This document shows positions 61,601 to 64,000 of a stretch of DNA of 64,000 nt, piece by piece. The stretch's first letter is position 1, and the number at the start of each line of letters is the position of its first letter. The stretch is from the NCBI GenBank assembly GCA_035222895.1, contig JAVYIG010000168.1, positions 248,001-312,000 on the forward strand, read 5' to 3'. The stretch is from Strongylocentrotus droebachiensis (taxonomy: Eukaryota; Echinodermata; Echinoidea; Camarodonta; Strongylocentrotidae). The translations under genes and the position numbers were made by a program. Below the pieces are notes generated by a model, which was not told the origin of the DNA, did no database searches, and worked only from the letters and a program-made list of their open reading frames with translations.

Positions 61601-64000
61601 TTAGGGAGATTAATGAGGTCCCCAACTACTGACGAAATGAACGCAGGTCTATGGTATGGAGGGGTAGACTATTTCTCGATTTTACAAATCTAAGAACTGT
61701 TCATACTAACCTGAAAAAGCTCTGTATTCCTTTTGTATTGCCCCTTGATTTCGCGGTTTGCTTGTGTTTGTCAGATGTGATGTGGCGAAATACATCATTT
61801 CTTCCCCCACTCTTGATGGAGATATCTGCGCCGCAAACTGTACAAAATGCGTAGTATTCGCCTTTCGTAGATTTCCCAACACAAGGCCATTCCAAGTGGT
61901 AGTCATCTTTATATTTCTGATAATATTTCGACTTCGACATTGTCCTGGATGATATTTTAATAGTCAAACAAAATACAGCCTTGTTTTGGACAAAGTTGAC
62001 TTACGCCTTCGGAAGATGCAAGTTATATCGATGCGTTCCCAACGGCAAAGGAGATCAGAAAAAAAAAGTCGGCTTCAAAATCCACTCTGCAGTAACACTG
62101 CCATGTTGGTATCAAATGATAATCCACTTAAAAATCACATCGCAAAAGTCCCCAAATCAATCCAAAAACTGATGTTCAAATGTGCAGTTTTTTGGGCCGA
62201 TCGCAGCAGACAAAGTCTGCTTGTTGTATCAGTGCAACTTCTGGCTGCTCTGACGCGACCGATTGGAAACCGGCACCAACGTACCGGGACGCTACGGGGG
62301 CCGGCGAGGAAGCCGCCCGGCAGAGCAAGCAGGCGAATTGCTATCACACAAACACCACTCACATTATCACATGTTCCCAATGGTTTGTTAGACTAGCCCG
62401 CCAGTCGTTCGGCGTAACTCTCATTTATTACGCTGTTAAATAAAGTACGATATCACGGTAAATTTATATTCGACGACTGGATAACAGGAAAATTCATATT
62501 ACAGAATTGCCATGTGTTGACCTGTTTGTATACGTACGTACGAACTCAACATGCTAGTCTTGTGAAACAGTCGTTTGTGAAAATAATACAACTTAAAATC
62601 TGGAAATCCGGGAGATTTTTGCATGGGGTCGGGAAAACGGGATATTGGGTCAAAATCCGGGAGTCTCCCGCAGGATCCGGGAGACTTGGCAGCTCTGTTG
62701 TGTTAGTTTATTCATATCATGATCATGTCATTATTAAACAATATGGTTATCGTATAAACTTTTAATATAAAGCAAGGAACTATGTCAAAGCGAGACATCC
62801 ATCTATCTTTCCCCATAATTTTAATTGAGAGGCCTATTGAAAAGTTGAATACTAATCATTGGATTACTTGAGCTAGAGTCTATCTAAAACGTACATGTAT
62901 GTTCTAAGAACATCACCAACATTCAAAAGAAAGAAAAAAAAGGGGGGGGGCGGGGTTGTTTCAACTATCAATTCCTTCCGAAGAACACTTGCAAACTTGA
63001 ATTCTTTACCACCATCCATAGTTCACATGAAAAATCCTGACATACTCAAGGCTCATGTGCAACATCATTATTTTATCATTTCATCCGCTTACGACACCCA
63101 GTCCGAATCGCTTCACTCAAGCAGGAGTGTTGAGCCATTTTGTTTTCCAATTCAGATTTAGAGACAAATCAATCAAGTTTGTTTCTGTATTTTCTGGTGT
63201 AAGTATCCTTGATACAGCATCAACACAGATAGTTCATCCATACCTTTCCACCTCCCCATATCTCTCCACGTATTCAGCCTCCTTATCACACTGCTTGAGC
63301 AGGGCGCCCATGGCATAGCGCTCCATGTCACTACACATGTCTGCTGGTGATGGGAAGGGAAGATTGAGGGGAATCCCCGGTCTGAGCAAACACTCTGGGC
63401 TGGTGAATCCAATGTATTGTTGAAGCTAAAATTGAATGGATAAAGAAAAACAGGATGAAAATATATAAAACAAAAATAAAAAGCAGTATACACTAGCATT
63501 CATAAACTTGAGGGGAATTCCCAGTATAAGCAAACAATCTGAACTGGTGAACTCAATGTAAATGTTGAAGCTACAGTGGAAAGACACAGAAATTGAGATT
63601 GAAAATTCTACAGTAGACATCTAACATCTACTAAAAATACACTACCAGCTCTAACTTAATTTGAATGGAAAATATGAATAAAATATATATTATCATCAAA
63701 ATTGATTGGAAACTTGTCCCATTCATTTTCTGACATGCTGCCAACAGCTATGCTGTAATATCAAATGAATCACAATTGATAACATCCTTTGTGCTGAAAA
63801 TTAAAATTAAAATGTTTTGTAACTACAGTCAGTGACTAAAGCAAGTGCCCTTGGTTCAATTAGGAATAGCAGGAATAGGCATAATAATTAAACCACACAC
63901 ACACTCACCTCTGTGAGTACATCTAAAGAGTCTCCTTCTTCCTGCCACGATGGAACGGTACTCCTGGACTTCTTGTTGTTGGTGATGATGTCGACAGAGA
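26266..64000 (-). CDS. RALGAPA: Ral GTPase-activating protein subunit alpha, 3' part (12 exons)
   Basis: Gene-level entry; exons are given individually. The joined exons 63909-64000, 63244-63425, 57557-57664, 56680-56751, 56175-56298, 55346-55495, 54634-54792, 49187-49314, 35556-35674, 33919-34038, 27587-27787 and 26266-26471 give ~552 residues with every splice phase matching. From memory of human RALGAPA1, the blocks [67 protein letters not shown] and FYEERSKYL correspond closely. Known role: the alpha subunit pairs with the beta subunit (RALGAPB) to stimulate GTP hydrolysis by RalA and RalB. It is the Ral counterpart of tuberin (TSC2) and acts in the cytosol on exocytosis and mTORC1-linked signalling. 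The Asn of GND is the catalytic thumb of this GAP family. The N-terminal part lies past the right edge. Whether it is orthologous to a pre-duplication ancestor of RALGAPA1/2 needs a tree. Confidence 0.96.
26472..27586 (-). other. RALGAPA last intron
   Basis: About 1.1 kb of AT-rich phase-1 intron. I see no repeat or RNA gene in it. Confidence 0.7.
27587..27787 (-). CDS. RALGAPA: RALGAPA C-terminal tail exon (cassette-like)
   Basis: 201 nt, phase 1 on both sides (CCCCACAG|AGAAGC; GCAGAG|GTAAAG). Encodes [40 protein letters not shown] and a basic Gly/Arg end. Ser-rich with several Arg-x-x-Ser-type contexts. The GC content is higher than in the flanking introns, as expected for coding sequence. 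Confidence 0.85.
32409..32779. mobile_element. Non-autonomous hAT-type element (MITE-like)
   Basis: The 13-bp terminal repeats CAGAGCTGCCAAC and GTTGGCAGCTCTG share their outer 12 bp with the termini of the complete hAT at 57693-62697. The flanks are an exact 6-bp repeat CATACT (32403-32408 and 32780-32785). The interior has no ORF. It contains repeated CAGTAAT / CCGTAAT motifs in opposite orientations near the two ends and a long T-run (about 32671-32695). Probably mobilised by the transposase of the larger element or a close relative. Confidence 0.93.
33560..33765. repeat. Two-copy tandem duplication, ~115 bp
   Basis: Segments around 33560-33652 and 33675-33765 share AATGCAATTAAAGATAAAGC-type sequence and a CATACTTCCCCCAAAGTGT block with few differences. 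The left edge of the second copy abuts the end of a minus-strand open frame that is not a gene. Confidence 0.85.
33919..34038 (-). CDS. RALGAPA: RALGAPA C-terminal tail exon (cassette-like)
   Basis: 120 nt, phase 1 on both sides (TCAATCAG|ACACAA; CCACGG|GTAACT), so it could be skipped without a frame change. Encodes [20 protein letters not shown] and [20 protein letters not shown], Ser/Thr-rich and low in conservation. An AG three bases further in would put a stop in frame, which decided the acceptor. Confidence 0.85.
35556..35674 (-). CDS. RALGAPA: RALGAPA exon, end of GAP domain
   Basis: Acceptor CTGTCAG|CTATGA, donor ATACAGA|GTAAGT (phase 1). Encodes [39 protein letters not shown], the end of the GAP domain and the start of the C-terminal tail. 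Confidence 0.95.
35811..35990. repeat. Two-copy tandem duplication, ~81-100 bp
   Basis: TACTACAATATTAC.ACAATG recurs at 35811 and 35892. The copies then share ACATAAACTCT.TGGCT.GTT and AATGCAGAAT with small insertions. Confidence 0.85.
36425..36876. repeat. Two-copy tandem duplication, 226-bp period
   Basis: GACATGAAGAAACTATTC begins both copies, at 36425 and 36651. The units agree over almost their whole length with only a few substitutions, so the duplication is young. Confidence 0.93.
37139..37396. mobile_element. Small TIR element (MITE-like)
   Basis: Imperfect inverted ends ACATGTTTAGCGTCCTGC and the complement of GCAGGGATGCTAAGCATGT (about 37378-37396) enclose ~258 bp with poly-T and poly-A runs. 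Inside are two copies of an A(A/G)ATGGCCGC motif (37200-37212 and 37247-37259). I found no convincing target-site duplication, so the family is undetermined. Confidence 0.55.
37431..37580. repeat. Pyrimidine-only tract
   Basis: About 150 bp almost entirely C and T (CTCCTCC, CCCCTC, runs of up to 10 C) with very few A. The opposite strand is G/A-rich and prone to triplex or quadruplex structures. The Ser/Pro-rich and Gly/Glu-rich frames here are artefacts. Confidence 0.93.
39023..39265. repeat. (GA)n / GGGGAGAGA repeat
   Basis: GA-rich tract with a locally perfect GGGGGAGAGAGA sub-array (39055-39105) and a GA run (39178-39203). It creates a Ser/Leu-rich frame on the minus strand that is not a gene. 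Confidence 0.95.
40806..41487. mobile_element. TA-flanked TIR element with internal LINE fragment
   Basis: 27-bp terminal inverted repeats beginning CCGTAAATCTCCGTGTATAA with one mismatch between the ends (40806-40832; 41461-41487). TA dinucleotides flank both (40804-40805; 41488-41489). TA target sites are typical of the Tc1/mariner/pogo superfamily. No transposase is present. The interior has A-runs near both ends and a reverse-transcriptase fragment, so it is non-autonomous. Confidence 0.88.
40954..41366 (-). pseudogene. LINE reverse-transcriptase fragment inside the TA element
   Basis: Minus-strand translation includes [20 protein letters not shown] followed by [12 protein letters not shown], the non-LTR reverse-transcriptase motif usually continued as PLLF.IY.NDL. 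That continuation is interrupted here by about 125 bp of unrelated sequence (about 41029-41150), after which TTTAATTTACATTAATGATC resumes. It is a fragment only, with no endonuclease and no start. Confidence 0.82.
41615..41785 (+). mobile_element. tRNA-derived SINE fragment
   Basis: An A-box-like TGGCTTAGTGGTAAAGC is present at about 41626-41642. The B box is not recognisable. The body contains GGCAAAGGCATTTATCCTCA-type sequence common in tRNA SINEs of marine invertebrates. Likely a decayed copy. Confidence 0.55.
42572..42977 (-). mobile_element. tRNA-derived SINE with intact A and B boxes
   Basis: Minus strand: GGAGGCAAGTTGGCTCAGTT begins the element with a tRNA-type A box, GGTTCAAATCC is the B box, and a ~300-bp body follows. 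The element ends in a TAA/ATA microsatellite tail (42583-42604). The arrangement is that of a complete RNA polymerase III SINE. Confidence 0.8.
43555..45040. repeat. ~122-bp tandem satellite, about 12 units
   Basis: The landmark ACACAAGGACCC recurs at about 43564, 43688, 43810, 43927, 44049, 44171, 44293, 44439, 44561, 44683, 44805 and 44927. The period is 122 bp except for a 126-, a 117- and a 146-bp interval; the last has an internal 24-bp duplication. Two diverged relics follow at about 45045 and 45155. Units are nearly identical in the middle. The third and twelfth share a distinctive variant (TAAAGAGGTACTGGTAG). Overlapping minus-strand frames are repeat artefacts: 122 is not a multiple of three. 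Confidence 0.97.
46310..46475 (+). repeat. Short interspersed repeat, CAAACCTG type
   Basis: ATCAAACCTGCTTTAGCAAC is followed by two copies of a CATAAAGACCACCTG-like motif. Similar to the minus strand at 21830-21935. Confidence 0.4.
46630..47185. repeat. Three diverged copies of a ~140-bp unit
   Basis: Blocks at about 46630-46770, 46868-46980 and 47045-47185 share AAATCC.TGATGAC, TGCTTGCTTCTTA and, in the outer two, CTTCCCTGGGAAGATGAGAG and CGTGTCTACAAAGAGACAA. The middle copy is shortened. Confidence 0.8.
49187..49314 (-). CDS. RALGAPA: RALGAPA exon, GAP domain
   Basis: Acceptor TTGACCAG|GTGCCA (phase 0), donor ACAGTT|GTATCC (phase 2). Encodes [20 protein letters not shown] then [22 protein letters not shown]. 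The donor was chosen because it makes the join read QQFYEERSKY, as in the family (YQNFYEERARY in the human protein, from memory). Confidence 0.95.
49500..49742. repeat. A/G-rich tract (GAA/AAG/AAC)
   Basis: About 240 bp of GAA/AAG units with some C on the plus strand. In the RALGAPA transcript it is a long CU-rich tract 190-430 nt upstream of the acceptor of exon 49187-49314. The Lys/Glu-rich plus-strand frame is an artefact. Confidence 0.93.
52586..52738. repeat. (ATC)n microsatellite, left part
   Basis: Trinucleotide array with long perfect CAT runs (52640-52696). It resumes at 53333-53360 on the far side of a TIR element, so the element inserted into it. Confidence 0.93.
52739..53332. mobile_element. 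hAT-like non-autonomous TIR element with internal LINE fragment
   Basis: Termini TAGTGCTGTA (52739-52748) and TACAGCACTA (53323-53332), with inverted GTTTAACCG subterminal motifs. The flanks are ATCATCAT on both sides (52731-52738; 53333-53340), an 8-bp duplication as in most hATs, although the host repeat could mimic it. The interior has long T-runs, A-runs near 53215-53246 and the LINE fragment described separately. No transposase. Confidence 0.8.
52894..53161 (+). pseudogene. LINE reverse-transcriptase fragment inside the hAT-like element
   Basis: Sequence homologous to the fragment at 40954-41366 but without the ~125-bp interruption. It contains ATGGTGTACCACAAGGTTCT (the GVPQGS motif) followed by ATCCTAGGTCCTCTACTG and a region for [17 protein letters not shown]. 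It starts at TTTCGATTTATG after a T-run and ends at GACATTGTTACTATT. Confidence 0.82.
54062..54185. repeat. Foldback with 48-bp arms and CRE palindromes
   Basis: Arms 54062-54109 and 54138-54185 are reverse complements with one mismatch in 48; the loop is 28 bp. Each arm contains the full CRE palindrome TGACGTCA and ATTGCACT motifs. The transcript of either strand would form a long stable hairpin. Confidence 0.95.
54374..54531. repeat. Second, imperfect foldback
   Basis: ATAGTGAATGGTC (54374) pairs with GACCATTCACTAT (54519-54531). Pairing continues inward with about 80% identity through GTGCAATGG and GGTGAAAGAT to a short GC-rich loop near 54450. The arms share GTGCAATGG with the first foldback. 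Confidence 0.85.
54634..54792 (-). CDS. RALGAPA: RALGAPA exon with catalytic Asn-thumb motif
   Basis: 53 codons, phase 0 on both sides (TCATAAAG|ATGCGT; GAGAT|GTGAGT). Encodes [20 protein letters not shown] and [20 protein letters not shown]. In Rap/Ral/Rheb GAPs the Asn of GND supplies the catalytic thumb that promotes GTP hydrolysis, and here it is intact. Confidence 0.98.
55346..55495 (-). CDS. RALGAPA: RALGAPA exon, GAP domain
   Basis: Exactly 50 codons, phase 0 at both ends (TAATACAG|GTCGAC; AGAAG|GTGAGT). Contains [10 protein letters not shown] and [20 protein letters not shown], the conserved segment ahead of the catalytic loop. Confidence 0.97.
56175..56298 (-). CDS. RALGAPA: RALGAPA exon, start of GAP domain
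   Basis: Acceptor ATTTCAG|CCGGG, donor GGGAG|GTAAGA (phase 0). Encodes [20 protein letters not shown], then [21 protein letters not shown], a highly conserved RALGAPA block. A 16-bp C-run lies in the intron just downstream (about 56138-56153). Confidence 0.97.
56680..56751 (-). CDS. RALGAPA: RALGAPA exon
   Basis: 72-nt exon between TTGCAG|AGATGA and CAATG|GTATGT, phase 2 on both sides. Encodes [26 protein letters not shown]...REL.NLDSRQC is the entry to the Rap/Ran-GAP domain. Confidence 0.95.
57557..57664 (-). CDS. RALGAPA: RALGAPA exon
   Basis: Acceptor TTTGCAG|CATGG, donor AAGAG|GTATGT, both phase 2. Encodes [20 protein letters not shown] followed by [16 protein letters not shown]; the CR.L.S.LG...WDKR pattern is typical of RALGAPA just before the GAP domain. 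Confidence 0.95.
57994..59612 (-). CDS. hAT transposase exon 3: repeat linker, core second half and dimerisation block
   Basis: The acceptor TTTTAATAG|CTGCAC joins exon 2 in phase. The first ~155 residues are a tandem repeat of [18 protein letters not shown] type. A region without clear motifs, probably the all-alpha insertion domain, follows. Then comes the hAT C-terminal block [20 protein letters not shown], which contains the conserved ER.FS motif and serves dimerisation and catalysis in the family. The protein is long for a hAT transposase (926 residues; many have 600-700), and the Ser/Lys/Pro-rich repeat accounts for much of the excess. The tail is Ser/Thr/Pro-rich. The frame is open throughout. 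Confidence 0.9.
59130..59612 (-). repeat. 69-bp in-frame coding minisatellite in the transposase
   Basis: About 6.5 near-identical units of 69 bp (23 codons, [18 protein letters not shown] plus five residues). Units alternate between two endings (TTSTLM and TPNTSM), so the true period is 138 bp. The last unit diverges ([12 protein letters not shown]). The lack of scattered divergence points to recent expansion. The plus-strand frame through this array is a shadow. Confidence 0.95.
59613..60000 (-). other. Intron 2 of the hAT transposase
   Basis: A 388-nt GT-AG phase-1 intron that interrupts the repeat-like linker. [12 protein letters not shown] lies just upstream of it and [11 protein letters not shown] just downstream. 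The other transposase intron is 60933-61710. Confidence 0.8.
60001..60932 (-). CDS. hAT transposase exon 2: catalytic core, first half
   Basis: The acceptor TTTTCCAG|GTCAGC joins in phase to exon 1. It encodes about residues 77-388. [20 protein letters not shown] is the usual hAT start block. SLATDGSND (Asp near residue 162) and [11 protein letters not shown] (Asp near 231) are candidate first and second catalytic acidic residues of the RNase H-like fold. [14 protein letters not shown] resembles the hAT Cys/His block after the second Asp. STRWLSL is another conserved hAT motif. The last ~25 residues ([17 protein letters not shown]) resemble the repeat unit that opens exon 3. Donor GGCCAG|GTAAAA, phase 1. 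Confidence 0.9.
61711..61940 (-). CDS. hAT transposase exon 1: BED zinc finger
   Basis: Encodes residues 1-76 plus two bases of codon 77. I chose the start [10 protein letters not shown]; an in-frame Met nine codons upstream (61967) is also possible. The residues C33-x2-C36-x16-H53-x5-H59 form a BED-type DNA-binding finger, which in hAT transposases recognises transposon ends. The donor is TTTTTCAG|GTTAGT in phase 2. The exon joins to 60932-60001 and then 59612-57994, for a continuous frame of 926 residues ending at TGA/TAA-type stop at 57994. The frame shows no internal stop. Confidence 0.88.
61942..62420 (-). promoter_or_regulatory. Candidate transposase promoter region of the hAT element
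   Basis: Sequence between the right terminus and the BED exon. It contains a CpG-rich block (about 62190-62330) with an ATTGG (CCAAT-type) motif near 62262, unlike the AT-rich rest of the element. The location directly upstream of the transposase start fits a promoter and 5' UTR. Confidence 0.4.
63244..63425 (-). CDS. RALGAPA: RALGAPA exon
   Basis: Acceptor TTTTAG|CTTCAA, phase 0; donor GAAAG|GTATGG, phase 2. Encodes [20 protein letters not shown] and an acidic helix with [20 protein letters not shown]. The [15 protein letters not shown] pattern is a RALGAPA hallmark. The exon ends with AG as the first two bases of the split codon, which matters for the transposon in the next intron. Confidence 0.95.
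63909..64000 (-). CDS. RALGAPA: RALGAPA exon (partial, runs off the window)
   Basis: Reads [20 protein letters not shown] then [10 protein letters not shown] and ends at a GT donor (CAGAG|GTGAGT) in phase 0. The VPSW..EGDSLD..L segment matches the region preceding the GAP domain in RALGAPA proteins. The acceptor lies beyond 64000. Confidence 0.92.

Larger units (their letters stand above)
57693..62697 (-). mobile_element. hAT DNA transposon, apparently complete
   Basis: Terminal inverted repeats CAGAGCTGCCAA (57693-57704) and its complement (62686-62697) are flanked by an exact 6-bp direct repeat TTGTGT (57687-57692 and 62698-62703). Inside, on the minus strand, lie a GC-richer 5' region, three transposase exons and two short introns. 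The right end has extra GGGAGACT/CCCGGAT subterminal motifs. A 20-bp G tract (about 57800-57819) lies close to the left end. Most hAT elements make 8-bp target duplications; 6 bp is unusual but is repeated by the related element at 32409-32779. The open frame and intact termini suggest a recent insertion. Confidence 0.93.
57665..63243 (-). other. RALGAPA intron carrying a complete hAT transposon
   Basis: A 5.6-kb phase-2 intron, nearly all of it the 5,005-bp hAT element at 57693-62697. The element's left terminus lies only 28 bp from the acceptor of the next RALGAPA exon, so it may have displaced the original branch-point region. The remaining ~540 bp (62704-63243) is plain AT-rich intron with a G-run near 62941. 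Confidence 0.9.

Overview
This is a window from an animal nuclear genome: AT-rich, intron-rich, with abundant GA/CT and ATC microsatellites, tRNA-derived SINEs, TIR DNA transposons and one strongly conserved metazoan gene on the minus strand. The repeat types suggest a marine invertebrate deuterostome, perhaps a sea urchin. That placement is an inference from overall character, not from a diagnostic marker.

Layout. From 1 to about 25,300 I see no credible coding exon. This stretch holds microsatellites, one tRNA-derived SINE (about 14,133-14,480) and two CpG-richer islands with promoter- or enhancer-like motifs (about 6,220-6,485 and 16,430-17,170). From 26,266 to the right edge the window is the 3' part of a Ral GTPase-activating protein alpha gene (RALGAPA1/2 orthologue). 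I resolve 12 exons, all joined by GT-AG introns in consistent phase. They encode the last ~552 residues: the complete C-terminal Rap/Ran-GAP catalytic domain with its GND asparagine-thumb motif, then a Ser/Thr-rich tail. The start and the long N-terminal part lie beyond 64,000.

The introns are crowded with repeats. The largest is a 5,005-bp hAT DNA transposon (57,693-62,697) with 12-bp terminal inverted repeats and an exact 6-bp target-site duplication. Its three-exon transposase (BED zinc finger, hAT catalytic core, ERVFS dimerisation block; 926 residues) has an open, phase-consistent reading frame. The transposase carries an in-frame 69-bp minisatellite. A 371-bp non-autonomous element with the same termini and also an exact 6-bp duplication sits at 32,409-32,779.

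Two other elements, a TA-flanked one (40,806-41,487) and an 8-bp-TSD one (52,739-53,332), have unrelated termini. Yet both carry the same LINE reverse-transcriptase fragment with the same two boundaries. Other notable structures are a ~122-bp satellite array (about 43,555-45,040), a near-perfect 48-bp-arm foldback with CRE-type palindromes (54,062-54,185), and a fourfold tandem duplication around the terminal coding exon of RALGAPA (25,780-26,440).

How the parts relate: the only host gene is RALGAPA, the catalytic subunit of the RalGAP complex that switches off RalA/RalB. The hAT element lies in one of its phase-2 introns in the same orientation, so the splice phases allow an in-frame host-transposase fusion. 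I saw no bacterial, viral or CRISPR-type feature.
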